64,000 nt of DNA from Sweltsa coloradensis (taxonomy: Eukaryota > Arthropoda > Insecta > Plecoptera > Chloroperlidae): contig JAMZAV010001435.1 of assembly GCA_024449915.1 (NCBI GenBank), positions 124,001 to 188,000 on the forward strand, written 5' to 3'. This document shows positions 48,014-58,559 of this stretch, piece after piece. How positions within the stretch are numbered: the first letter of the stretch is position 1; each line of letters begins with the position of its first letter. The notes under the pieces were generated by a model. That model was not told where the DNA came from. It searched no databases and worked only from the letters and a program-made list of their open reading frames with translations. A program made the translations under genes and the position numbers.

Positions 48014-48789
48014 AATGGCGTATTCCATTGGCCGCACTGAGTGCGCATACAGTTCGCACTGAAAAGTCACGGTAACGTCATTGCACTCGCCGAGTGCTGC
48101 ACTCGTAGCAGTCCCCAATGGAATACAGAATTATCAAAATAGTGCAAACATGGCGCCTTTCAATGCTGCATGGGGGAGTAAAAAAAAAGTGACAATAAAA
48201 ACCTTATAAAGCAGGACTTAAAATAGTAACTGGATAAAGACCCCCGACAAAAAGAATTTTATTCGAAACTAAACATAATAAAAAAAATTATTAGACCAGG
48301 CCTTGCGCCCTGGGCCCCTAGCTCAGGCCAGCCTAGGCTTTTTGCTCTAGGCCCTACTTGGGGACTGCCTTTTGGGTTTATAATGGTGCTTATAAACCCA
48401 AAGTCCTACTCTGGGCCTATTATCAATAACATAATACATACTCGTTGTCAAATAGCTGCTAATTTACACATCTTAAATTTGAAACCCTAAAATATTGTAT
48501 TCTTCATTTCGTTTGAGTTTAGCATATTATATAAAAAATCTTCTTCTTTGCTGCTGTCTGATTTTTTCCTATCCCCAAACAACAAAAAAAAATGTCCCCC
48601 AAATTGCCCGCCAATTCACTCGATTGTCGCAGCCCCTTTGAAGCCGTGCCCTCGTGCGGTTTTTATGCCTCGCCGGGCAGTGCGCCCAAAGGGAACACGC
48701 GAAAGTTGACGTAATGCGAACTAAAATTTCCCCAAAGGGAACTGACAATGCACTCGTGCGCACTAGTGCGGCCAATGGAATACACCATT
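48014..48789. mobile_element. MITE with ~33-bp inverted ends
   Basis: The left end AATGGCGTATTCCATTGGCC GCACTGAGTGCGCA and right end TGCGCACTAGTGCGGCCAAT GGAATACACCATT are inverted repeats. The word CCAATGGAATAC recurs inverted at 48113-48126, so the left end is itself a palindrome. The interior holds a hairpin (48368-48410, TTTTGGGTTTATAATGGTGC TTATAAACCCAAAG) related to one at 19439-19482. No transposase; target duplication unclear. Confidence 0.75.
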
Positions 48790-50050
48790 AAAAAAGCTGG
48801 CGCAATGGCCGATCAGAGCACATTTAGATTTTTTAATTGTCTTACACAAGCTTCGGAAATCTAAATATTCCCGTTTGCTTGCGTTACGGGAAAAAACTCT
48901 GTAAAAATGGCTCTAATCGCGCCAACTTTTTTACTTAACTATTAACTTTTTTAGTGAAATCAAAAACCCGAAGAAAAAACGAAAAGGCTTCATAGTGACC
49001 GACTATAACCCCTTTACAGTATATATCTATATCTAGGGCCCCGTTAGGGCGCCGCGCCAACCGTGGCGCGCTCACTCTCAGGCACTTATACTCAAAAGAG
49101 GGGGGGTATTTCGAGGGTTACCCAGCCGTCATGAAGCTGATTTGAACTTAAAATTTATTAAAACAAAAGGATTTAGGTACCTAAAACACATGCCAAATTT
49201 TGTTTGGGTCGAGCATTTTTATTGGTGAAAAATGGCCCTTTAAAAATGCTCAAATCCCTGAAAATGATGTTGCTACTACGTACTACTAGTAGGTCAATTA
49301 GTTTCAATCGGCCCTCGATTCTACCAAAACGGGTGTGGCTACAAAGTTTATATTTTAATGTACTTAAGGTTATAGTGATGTAAGCCTCTTCAAAGAAAAA
49401 ATTGAGAAAATTTGCTCGAAGGCTTCCAAATAAATGTTTTTTTATAAGCCTAAAACAAAAATATAATCAAAAAATAACTAAGTTACTTGACAATAATCGA
49501 CTTTTGTTTTTAAAAAAAAAAGTCTTTGGGCCACTAATATTTAAATTCTATTTTAATTGGTAAAAAACCATATCAATTTAATCGACTGATAAAATTATTG
49601 TTTTTAACAAATAATTTTGTAATGGAACTTTTTGGGCCCGAGCATGGCTCTGCTAAACGTAAAGGCGATTTAAAAGGAAAAAAGTCCACCTCGCAAACAC
49701 AGCTAGAAAGAGCGGGTATCTCACTCCCCGAAAAAAAGGCGACTCTGGGGAATCGTCGTCGGGGACTTTGCCCCTTCCCCTTTAATGCAAAAAATGAAAC
49801 AAACATTTTTCAAAAAAATGAGCAATATCTGAAATTAAAAAAATAAGTTAGTAAAAAGGGGTGAAAAAATTTTCTTAAAAAAAGTATTAAAGCAATTATT
49901 ACAATTTCCGTACTCCCGCCAAGTAAATAACATTTCAAAAAAAAATAAAATAAAATAAAAAAAAAAGCCAACCTTTGTAGACGAACGACAACGTGATACC
50001 TTGGCATCGTCATCAAAACACCCTCGGTAACGTCATAAAATGTTCGGACT
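48790..50050. other. Gene-free stretch with a D1 scrap
   Basis: 49308-49470 (CAAAACGGGTGTGGCTACAA AGTTTATATTTTAATG, GGTTATAGTGATGTAAGCC) is a plus-strand piece of family D1. Short opposed frames around 49573-49846 have no domain. Confidence 0.5.
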
Positions 50051-50059
50051 ATACCTAGG

Positions 50060-51341
50060 AAGAACTGTGAATTTTACAGGTAGGGCGACCATTTAACGAT
50101 CCCCCATTCCATGTCCACGTACACATGGAAGTTCTTTCTCCAAAACTTCTGACACGTCGAAATTCCTCAAAATATTTTTGGTGAAAACTACCAGAAAAAA
50201 TCTTGATCATATCTTAAAAACACTGCTCAATTTGATGTGGTGAAAAAAACCCCTGGTGTATTGAATGTATACTCGCCCAGCAAGCTTCACTCTCCCAGAT
50301 CGCAGCACGTCGTGGTAAAAATAAATAGGGGACTTCGCCCCAAAGCTTTTAAATGCGCTGGTAGATGACGTATTTGGACTATCCTTGGGAAAAATTATAT
50401 ATATGTTTTTTTTGATATTTATTTTTTTTTTTGTATAAGAAGGATGGGTGTATGTGCCCAAAAAGGATCTTAGGTCCGCTCTTTTCTCCCCTGAATTTAT
50501 TATAATGTATTGAATTATACTCGATCCCAGCTAAGCTTGCATGTCCCAAGCGCAGCACTGTCGTGGTAATAATAAACTAGGCAGTTCCCCCCCGCGTTTT
50601 TAAAGTAGCGCTGGTAATGGGGTATTTTGGGCTATCTCTGGTGAAGATATATATGATTGTTTTTTTTTTTTGATATTTATTTTATTATTGTTGTATAAAA
50701 AGGATGGGTGTATGTGCCAAAATGGACTTAGGCCCCTCTTTGCATCCATCTGTAATTTTTTTATATATTTTTGAATGTATACTCTCCGCAAGCTTTTCAC
50801 TGTCCCAACGCGCACTGTCGTGGTAATAATAAACTAGGGAGCTTCGCGAACGCTTTTTAAAGTACGCTGGGAATGACGTATTTGGGCTTCTCTGGGGAAG
50901 ATATTATATATGTTTGTTTGATTTATTTTATTATTGTTTATAAGAAGGATGGGTTTGTGTCCAAAATGGATCTTAGGTCCGCTCTTTTGCCCCATCTGTA
51001 AGTTTATTATATATGATTGAATGTATATCGATCCCCGTAAGCTTTTCACTTCCCCCGATCGCAGCACTGTCGTGGGAATAAAAAACTAGGGACTTCGCGA
51101 ACGCTTTTTAAAGTACGCGTGATGAGCTATTTGGACTATTTTCGGTGAAAATAATTTTAATATATAAATATTTATTTCGATTTTTGCGACAATGTTTTTT
51201 ATATATATGTACATAATATATATATATATATATATATATTATAACCCTGTCGTCCGGATGACGGGACCCCGAGCGGTCCAGAAAAGTTTTACATGGGGAG
51301 TAAATCGAAAGGGCGAAAAACCCCCAAGTTTACAATTGTGA

Positions 51342-51380
<39 letters not shown>

Positions 51381-51635
51381 GTCGGTGGACGCCCAGGTTC
51401 TGCCCTGGTTCATCTTATTTTCGACGCGGTTTTACCCAAGATCCTTGTTTTTATCCTATGACGGGCCGCGAAAACCTACAACAATCCATATACATATATA
51501 TATATGTTTGTTTGATATTTATTTTATTATTGTTGAAAAAGAAGGATGGGTGTATATGTCCAAAATGGATCTTAGGTCCGCTCTTTTCATCTATCTGTAT
51601 GTTTATTATATTATATGTAATTAATGTAGCGAATA
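50060..51635. repeat. ~255-bp tandem array (family E), four to five copies
   Basis: The marker AACTAGGGAGCTTCGCGAAC GCTTTTTAAAGTACGC (or a variant) occurs near 50318, 50577, 50831 and 51086, about 255 bp apart. The marker GAAGGATGGGTGTATGTGCC occurs near 50439, 50699, 50943 and 51540. The unit also contains GCAGCACTGTCGTGGTAATA and CTTAGGTCCGCTCTTTT. The last interval is longer because of an AT-repeat-bearing insertion (51140-51500). The first marker has the form of the Helitron-like 3' end of families C and D read in reverse. Confidence 0.85.
51347..51380. repeat. (AT)n microsatellite
   Basis: About 17 AT units; a second TA-rich tract lies at 51210-51240. Confidence 0.95.
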
Positions 51636-52282
51636 AACACAATAATAATAACAGGATAAATGATGAAGCGATCCCGATGGTAAGTTCGGGACGTGAATTC
51701 TTTTTTGAAGTTAGTTAACTACACAGACATAATTTAAACCTCACACCACAATGCGTAAGTATCTAGTCTATTATACTATCTATTATATACTTCAAACACA
51801 ATATTATAGCTTAAATATTTTTTTAAATAAAAAGAACAATTCTTCAAAGCGAATCAAACTTTGTCCTAAGGTCCTCAGTACCACAGTCACAAGGAAATTG
51901 ATGAGTGCTGCTAGCATATTGTGAAGAATAGGTATTTTCTTTGATATATTATTATATTTTACTAGGGAAACGCCAAAGTCGTTGTTAAACGAGTGAGTGA
52001 GCCATCTTTATAGTACCCGGTATCATTCCCCATTCTGGGCTAGATCCAGCCTTGGGTATAAGGGAGGAAATGAGATGCTCCCGGGTACTCAACACTTGGC
52101 TCACTCACTCGTTTATTGGGGTTTGTGCCCTAAAACCCCAATAACTAACTAACTAACTAACTAACAATGACTTTGGCGTTTCCCTAGTTATTTAAATTGA
52201 ACATTCAAAATGCGAATCGTGTTCGAAACGTATTAGCGGAAACATTAATAAATTTCCAAGATAAAACAATATCACCTAATTT

Positions 52283-52710
52283 TTGAGCGAGCGTAGCGAG
52301 CGTCTCCACTTGACTCTTATGGCTCGAATGTCTGTTTTTTTTCTTCCTGTTACTGCTTCGGTACAGGTCGCACCGTTTCTCTGATCGACCTGAAATTTGG
52401 CACACATGTACAATGTACATACCACCTATGCGGGTTGCTGTATAGTTTTTGAACAAAATCCGATCGTTGGTTATAAAAAATAAAAAATAAATAAAAAATA
52501 AAATAAAATAAATAAAAATGTTTCGATCGTTATGAAATTTTGCAGGGTCAAAAAGTACAACATTCTGTCCTATTTTACAAATTTTCAATTAAATCGGTCA
52601 AGACCTTAAAGACTTATTGGTATGTACCATCACGGGAATGTCGTACTCGGGTCGTGTTGCATGTGCCGGTGCTCGCTCAACAACGCAACGGGACTTTAGC
52701 GTTTTCCTAG
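52283..52710 (+). mobile_element. Helitron-like element, family C copy 2, inserted in B
   Basis: Same ends and interior as 4356-4770. It lies within the B phrase CACCTAATTTTTATTTCCCA, and both sides of that phrase are preserved around it with the T count adding up to no duplication. Confidence 0.85.
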
Positions 52711-52757
52711 TTATTTCCCATTTTACACCCCTCAAAAATTGTATGTGGGTGTAATAA

Positions 52758-53453
52758 TTAAACGAGGGAGCGAAGCGACCGAGTGTCTCCATTCATCTCA
52801 AACGGCTCTCATTCTGTGATTCTGTCTGTCTGTCTGTCTGTACGTCGAAAATCAGCCGAACCGCTGAACAAATTGGGCTGAAATTTTAAACAGACATCCG
52901 GTACGAAATTATTGAGAACTGCTAACAAAATCAGCTAGATCCATTGCGATTTAATCCTACAATAAATAAAAATGTGATTTTTAAATATCGATAGCATTTG
53001 TTTAGAAGCAGCTAGCGGGACCACATCTAAGTGGCTTGCATGGCCTATTGGTAAGCATTTAGCCTACCGCACGGAGGGTTGAGGTTCGATACCCGCTAGT
53101 TCGAACTTTTTTTATTTTTACACCCACATATTATTTTTGAGGGGTGTTAAATGGGAAATAAAACTTTATTTTATTTTTTTATTTTTATTTTTTATATTGG
53201 AAATTTGTTAATGTTTCACGCTAATACGTTTTGAACACGATTCGCATTTCAAATGTTCAATTTTAATAACTAGGGAAACGCCAAAGTCGTTGTTAAACGA
53301 GTGAGTGAGCCATGTGTTAAGTACCCGGTATCATTCCTCATACTGGGCTAGATCCAGCCGTAGGTATAGGGGGAGGAAAGGGGATGTTCCCGGGTACTCA
53401 ACATTTGGCTCACTCACTCACTCGTTTAACAACGACTTTGGCGTTTCCCTAGT
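52758..53453 (+). mobile_element. Family B Helitron-like element, forward copy 1 (nested)
   Basis: Complete: TTAAACGAGGGAGCGAAGCG start, GTCTGTCTGTCTGTCTG seed, GCCGAACCGCTGAACAAATT, tRNA-like box pair at 53030-53105 (A-box-like TGGCCTATTGGTAAGCATT, B box GAGGTTCGATACCCG), then foldback A (53269-53453). It carries a T/A-rich expansion at 53160-53205. Confidence 0.85.
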
Positions 53454-53464
53454 TATAAAAGTAA

Positions 53465-54147
53465 TTAAACGAGGGAGCGGAGCGACCGAGTGTCTCCATT
53501 CAACTCAAACGGCTCTCATTCTGTGATTCTGTCTGCCTGTCTGTCTGTACGTCGAAAATCAGCCGAACCACTGAACAGATTGCGCTGAAATTTTAAACAG
53601 ACATCCGGTACGAGTATACTGAGAACTGTTAACAAAATCAGCTTGATCCATTGCGATTTAAGCCTACAATAAATAAAAATGTGATTTTTTAAATTATCGA
53701 TAGCATTTGTTTAGTAGCAGCTAGCGGAACGTGATTTGCGTGGCTTACATGGCACAGTGGTAAGCATTTAGCCTACTGCACGGAGAGTTGGGGTTCGATT
53801 CCCGTTAGTTCGAACTTTTTTTATATTTTTACATCCACATATTATTTTTGAGGGGTGTTAAATGGGAAATAAAAATTAGGTGATTTTGTTTCATCTTGGA
53901 AATTTGTTAATGTTTTACGCTAATACGTTTTGAACACGATTCGCATTTTAAATGTTCAATTTAAATAACTAGGGAAACGCCAAATTCGTTGTTAAACGAG
54001 TGAGTGAGCCATGTGTTGAGTACTTGGTATCAATCCCCATACTGGGCTCAATCCAGCCTTCGGTATAGGGGAGGAAAGGGGATGTTCCCGGGTACTCAAC
54101 ACTTGGCTCACTCACTCGTTTGACAACGACTTTGGCGTTTCCCTGGT
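53465..54147 (+). mobile_element. Family B Helitron-like element, forward copy 2 (nested)
   Basis: Complete at 683 bp: TTAAACGAGGGAGCGGAGCG start, GTCT seed at 53529-53548, tRNA-like boxes at 53745-53815 (TGGCACAGTGGTAAGCATT, GGGGTTCGATTCCCG), foldback A at 53968-54147 ending CCCTGGT. It follows forward copy 1 after only 11 bp. Confidence 0.85.
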
Positions 54148-54509
54148 AAAAAAAAGTTCCAACCAATGGGCATCGAACCCTAACCCTCCGTGCGGTAGGC
54201 TAAACGCTTCCCACTAGCCCATGCCAGCCACGTAAATCTCGTCCCGCTAGCTGCTACTAAACAAATGCTATCGATATTTTTTAAAATCACATTTTTATTT
54301 ATTGTAGGCTCAAATCGCAATGTATCTAGCTGATTTTGTTAACAGTTCTCAGTAAACTCGTACCGGATGTCTGTTTAAAATTTCAGCGCAATCTGTTCAG
54401 CGGTTCGGCTGATTTTCGACGTACAGACAGACAGACAGACACACAGAATCACAGAATGAGGGCCGTTTAAGTTGAATGGAGACACTGAGTCGCTCCGCTC
54501 CCTCGTTTA

Positions 54510-55191
54510 ACTAGGGAAACGCCAAAGTCGTTGTTAAACGAGTGAGTGAGCCAAGAGTTGAGTACCCGGGAACATCCCCTTTCCTCCCCTATGCCTAAGG
54601 CTGGATCTAGCCCAGTATGGGAAATGATACCGGGTACTCAACACATGGCTCACTCACTCTTATAACAACGACTTTGGCGTTTCCCTAGTTATTTAAATTG
54701 AGCATTTAAAATACGAATCGTGTTCAAAACCTACTAGCGTGAAACATTAACAAATTTCCAAGATAAAACAAAATCACCTAATTTTTATTTCCCATTTAAC
54801 ACCCCTCAAAAATAATATGTGTGTGCAAAATTACAAAAATGTTCGAACTAACGGGTATCGAACCCCAACCTTCCGTGCGGTAGGCTTAATGCTTACTACT
54901 AGGCCATGCCAGCCACGTAAATTAGGTCCCGCTAGCTGCTACTAAACTAATGCTATCGATAATTTAAAAAATCACATTTGTATTTATTGTAGGATTAAAT
55001 CTCAATGGATCTAGCGGATTTGGTTATCAGTTCTCAGGAAACTCGTACCAGATGTCTGTTTAAAACTTCTGCGTAATCTGTTCAGCGGTTCGGCTGATTT
55101 TCGACGTACAATTAGACAGACAGACAGAATCACAGAATAAGAGCCGTTTGCGTTGAATGGAGACACTCCGTCGTTCCGCTCCCTCGTTTAA
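54510..55191 (-). mobile_element. Family B Helitron-like element, reverse copy joined head-to-tail
   Basis: Its 3' terminus (CTAGGG in plus reading) directly follows the 5' terminus (CGTTTAA) of the element ending at 54509, without spacer. Foldback A 54510-54689, tRNA-like boxes 54850-54920, CAGA seed 55112-55125, and the end GTCGTTCCGCTCCCTCGTTT AA. Length 682 bp. Confidence 0.85.
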
Positions 55192-55199
55192 TTAATATA

Positions 55200-55533
55200 T
55201 TCACTCGGCTAATGATTAATTCAATACAGATTCATTTCGTTTAAAATTGTAATATTCGCTTTTATTTATTTATTTGTTTATTTAAAGTCTACCCTATTCA
55301 ATTTTATCTACGGGAGTGTTTCCCGATTAATGAAATTGAGAAACTATACTTTTCAGTTAAAAAACTGAAAATAGTATGCTATAGCATAAACTTATGTTGT
55401 ATTATTCTACAATGTTGTTGTAACTTTATTATTTCAAAATCTATAGTTTTTTGTATTATTGTATTCCTTTGTAAATAATCCGTTTTATATTTTAATGGGA
55501 TGGACGTTAAATAAATCAACAGATTTCATTTAA

Positions 55534-55535
<2 letters not shown>
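55200..55535. other. Gene-free spacer
   Basis: AT-rich with a short TTTATTTATTT run near 55262. Nothing else was recognised. Confidence 0.4.
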
Positions 55536-55622
<87 letters not shown>

Positions 55623-55648
55623 TAATAATAATAATAATAATAATAATT
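55536..55648. repeat. (TAA)n microsatellite
   Basis: About 37 AAT units with one phase slip at 55621; it abuts the first large inverted repeat. Confidence 0.97.
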
Positions 55649-55678
55649 TTCAAACTTAAGGCTTTCGCGGCCCGGTAA

Positions 55679-56256
55679 ATAATTAACACAGTTAACGGTC
55701 GGGACATTTCGCCGCGTCGAATCTGCTTTTATTGCGTTTGACGTTTCAGCCCAACTGTGTGGGATATCCTCAGAAAACAAGAAATAAAATTAAAAACTTA
55801 CAAAAATATAAGCCAAGACAAGGCTTCCCATAGAAAAACAAAATAACAACAACAAAACAAACAGTTACCATGATCAGGCTCCGCCTTCTATAAAATTGCA
55901 TTACATTCTATTGAAGTCTTTTTCACAACCAGATCAACCTCACATTTGAGAATTTCTGGTGCGTATCCGATCACTCCGTCGAACTCCACTTTCTTGGGGC
56001 TGATCCATTTCCGGGACAGGGAGGACGAGAAGGCCTGCATTTGATCATTTGATCATTTGATCATGGTAACTGTTTGTTTTGTTGTTGTTATTTTGTTTTT
56101 CTATGGGAAGCCTTGTCTTGGCTTATATTTTTGTAAGTTTTTAATTTTATTTCTTGTTTTCTGAGGATAGCCCACACAGTTGGGCTGAAACGTCAAACGC
56201 AATAAAAGCAGAATCGACGCGGCGAAATGTCCCGACCAGTTAATTGTGTTAATTAA
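55679..56256. mobile_element. Large inverted repeat 1 (about 198-bp arms, 181-bp loop), Penelope-like end structure
   Basis: The left arm (AATTAACACAGTTAACGGTC GGGACATTTCGCCGCG ... TGTTTTGTTGTTGTT inverted ... ACAGTTACCATGATCA, 55679-55876) is repeated inverted at 56058-56256, over 90% identical by eye. The phrase GGGCTGAAACGTCAAACGCA ATAAAAGCAG is of the kind seen next to the ends of Penelope-like retroelements, which commonly form inverted terminal copies. The assignment is inference. (TAA)n tracts border both sides. Confidence 0.75.
55888..56040 (-). CDS. 50-codon ORF in the loop of inverted repeat 1, unknown
   Basis: On the minus strand ATG at 56040 opens a frame ending TAG at 55888. The residues look protein-like rather than simple-sequence: SRKWISPKKVEFDGVIGYAP then a mixed C-terminus with two cysteines and KKTSIECNAIL. 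GC content is higher than in the flanks. It could be the last codons of a Penelope-like polyprotein (the stop is followed directly by the inverted arm) or a captured host exon. No GIY-YIG motif is visible, and no domain is recognised. Confidence 0.4.
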   Translation of the reverse strand: MQAFSSSLSRKWISPKKVEFDGVIGYAPEILKCEVDLVVKKTSIECNAIL

Positions 56257-56284
56257 TAATAATAATAATAATAATAATTATTAT

Positions 56285-56360
<76 letters not shown>

Positions 56361-56361
56361 T
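56251..56361. repeat. (TAA)n microsatellite with inversion
   Basis: AAT repeats from about 56254, a short ATTATTATT inversion at 56277-56285, then AAT repeats to 56361. Confidence 0.96.
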
Positions 56362-57292
56362 TAGACGGTTTTCGGGACATTGTACCGCGTTATTAAGAGT
56401 GAAATAACCATCCTGGTTATTGCGCGTTTGACTTTTCGCGCCTCTGTGACCCGCATTGTCCAAAGATGAAGAGATCCTGCTTTGTCCTGGTTTGACCCCT
56501 GTTTTCATCCCAGTGTCCCTGCGGGGGAAGATGTTTTGGGCCACATTCCCTGTTTGGTTGGGGTGGAGGGGGGGGGGGATGGCGCAACGATGGTCTGTCT
56601 GTCCACTCTGTTGCTTTTTTACTATTCCACTCTTCGTACGTTCCAGGTCGGCCCCCAGGGGATTTAAATTTGAACCCATCTCCTCCATTAAAATTATTGT
56701 TTTTTTTGGGATTTCCACCGCCTCCCTGATGTTCTCGGCAAAAGTTGGTATTGGAGTTGGGGGATCGTGTGTTATAAAACTAAAGGGTGTCCGGGGTTTT
56801 TGAAATTTTCCCCTGGGCGTGTTTAGCCCCCCGGCCCAGGAAAATATTTCAAACCCGGGACCCCAAATTCAGTTGAAAACAACGGTCCTCAACCCAATAC
56901 CAACTTTTTGCCGAGATACTCAGGGGGGCGGTGGAAATCCAAAAAAAACGACAAAAATTTTCAATGGAGGAGATGGATTCAAAAAAGCCCATTTTGGGGG
57001 TCCGACACTGGAACGTACGAAGAGTGAATAGTAAAACAGCAACCGAGTGGGACAGAAGACCTCGTTCCCTCCCCCGCCCCCTCCCCCCCCCCACCAAAGG
57101 CAATGGGGCCAATATCATCTTCCACCGAGGCAACAGGGGATGAAAAAGAGGGGTCAAAAACCCGGAGCAAGCAGGGAATTCTCTTCAGCTTTGGGCAAGG
57201 GCCACAGTAGGTCGAAACGTCAAACGCGCAAAAACACATTTTTTCACTCTTAAAAACGCGTACAAAGTCCCGAAAACCGTCTAAAATTAATA
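56362..57292. mobile_element. Large inverted repeat 2 (arms of about 450 bp)
   Basis: The left arm starts TTAGACGGTTTTCGGGACAT; the right arm ends CGTACAAAGTCCCGAAAACC GTCTAAAA. Further paired blocks: GAACGTACGAAGAGTG (57010) with CACTCTTCGTACGTTCC (56630), GAGGAGATGGATTC (56963) with GAACCCATCTCCTCC (56672), and CCAATACCAACTTTTTGCCG (56896) with CGGCAAAAGTTGGTATTG (56736). The centre lies near 56840. The arms differ at many homopolymers. It shares TTTGACGTTTCG/CGAAACGTCAAA phrases with repeat 1. The open frames here are both sides of the same palindrome and are not supported as genes. Confidence 0.85.
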
Positions 57293-58555
57293 TAACGGGC
57301 CCCGAAAGTCTTCAATCCTTCAAAAATTTTTAAAAACAACAATAAGTATTAAATCGCATAAATAATATTTCATAATTTGCAAAAAATGATTCCAACTCAA
57401 AGTTTTTTTCTGCTGACTTTTAGTGAAATTCAAATTGAAATTTATGCAGATTTATCAAGAACATAATGTATGACTATATTTTAGAAAACTTTTCGAGTAT
57501 AATAAAATAAAAAACGGGTCTTCTGTTTTTTTCTGAGGCAGACAAACCTTCACGGTTTCAACCATAAAATGGGAATTCATGTGCGACGCATTTTCCCCAG
57601 CCTGTCTTCGTGTAAATTGTCTCTGTAAGGAAGTTGCCTTATGCTTATGAGAAAAAGCGCTCTTTAAAAAAGAAAGAAGAAATAAAAAAAAGGGTGGAAA
57701 AAAAATACGATCACATTTAAAAGTGTTTTGGGGAACGTTTAAATAAACCTTGGGTTGTTTATTTGCGGGCTGTGGGGCGAGTTCGTGTATTGCCCCAGGC
57801 CAGAGCCAAGATAGTTTTAGCTTGTGCGTATCTTTGAACAACACTAACACTGGGGGGGGAGTGTATTTGTGGCGAAAACTATTTTAGTTTCATTGACCAC
57901 TCGAAAAAATATACTACTGTCATGATTTTTAATTTTTTCATAATTTAAAAATATTTTAATAAGATCATTGCTCTTTATCTATTCCCTATTAAGTAAGTAA
58001 AAAAATTTCTTTCATTTGCAAATACAGAGTAAAGTAAACATTTCCGCCTTTTCTCAAAGGGGAGAGAGTACGTGGTAAAAGTTTAAAGGGTTAACAAATG
58101 TTAAGTAATACATAAGTTAAAAAAATTTGGGAATCAAAATGAAACGTAAAAAAAGAAATTACTTTTTACAAAGATACACACAAAAAATTAAATACTTTGT
58201 TAGTAAATATTGATTTTAAATGACAATCAACAAGGTAATTTATTTGGGAGAGCCGTCAGATAAAAAATCATAAGTAGAAAAACTTTTTTTAAAAGCAGGA
58301 AGGACTTAAGATTAGATTTGAAAAATTTCAGAGGGCATAACGAATTTTTTTTCGGAAGGTTATTAAAATAATTGATGCTAAATATATACCTTTAGAGAAA
58401 AGGAAAAGATTATGAAGGAAATGTGAACTAAATTGCGGGGAACGTGTAAAGTATCATGAACATTTGTGATTTGCTGGAAGTTTGGGGGCATTAAGGCAAA
58501 AAAAAGGATGCTGACTGTTTTAGGACAATGCAGGTTGGGTTTTCTAATTGTCAAA
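57293..58555. other. Gene-free stretch
   Basis: A 131-codon minus-strand frame at 57455-57850 has no recognisable domain and starts in homopolymer-rich DNA; I do not call it a gene. Confidence 0.4.
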
Positions 58556-58559
58556 AAGA

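Larger units (their letters stand above)
51961..54509 (-). mobile_element. Family B Helitron-like element, host of three nested insertions
   Basis: The parts 51961-52282, 52711-52757 and 54148-54509 together equal one B element in reverse: foldback A (51961-52188, with a TAAC-repeat insertion at about 52118-52166), GAACATTCAAAATGCGAATC, ACACCCCTCAAAAATTGTAT GTGGGTGTAA, GTTCCAACCAATGGGCATCG with tRNA-like boxes, (CAGA) seed and the end GACTCAGTGTCTCCATTC inverted, finishing CTCCCTCGTTTAA. Removing the insertions leaves about 730 bp, close to the 683 bp of intact copies. Confidence 0.8.

Noticed and set aside
56284..57253. ORFs of 60-144 codons on both strands
   Set aside because: They are mirror images of the same palindrome arms and run into poly-Leu from (TAA)n.
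57455..57850. 131-codon minus-strand ORF as a host gene
   Set aside because: No domain, in a homopolymer-noisy region with Lys/Phe-rich low-complexity parts.
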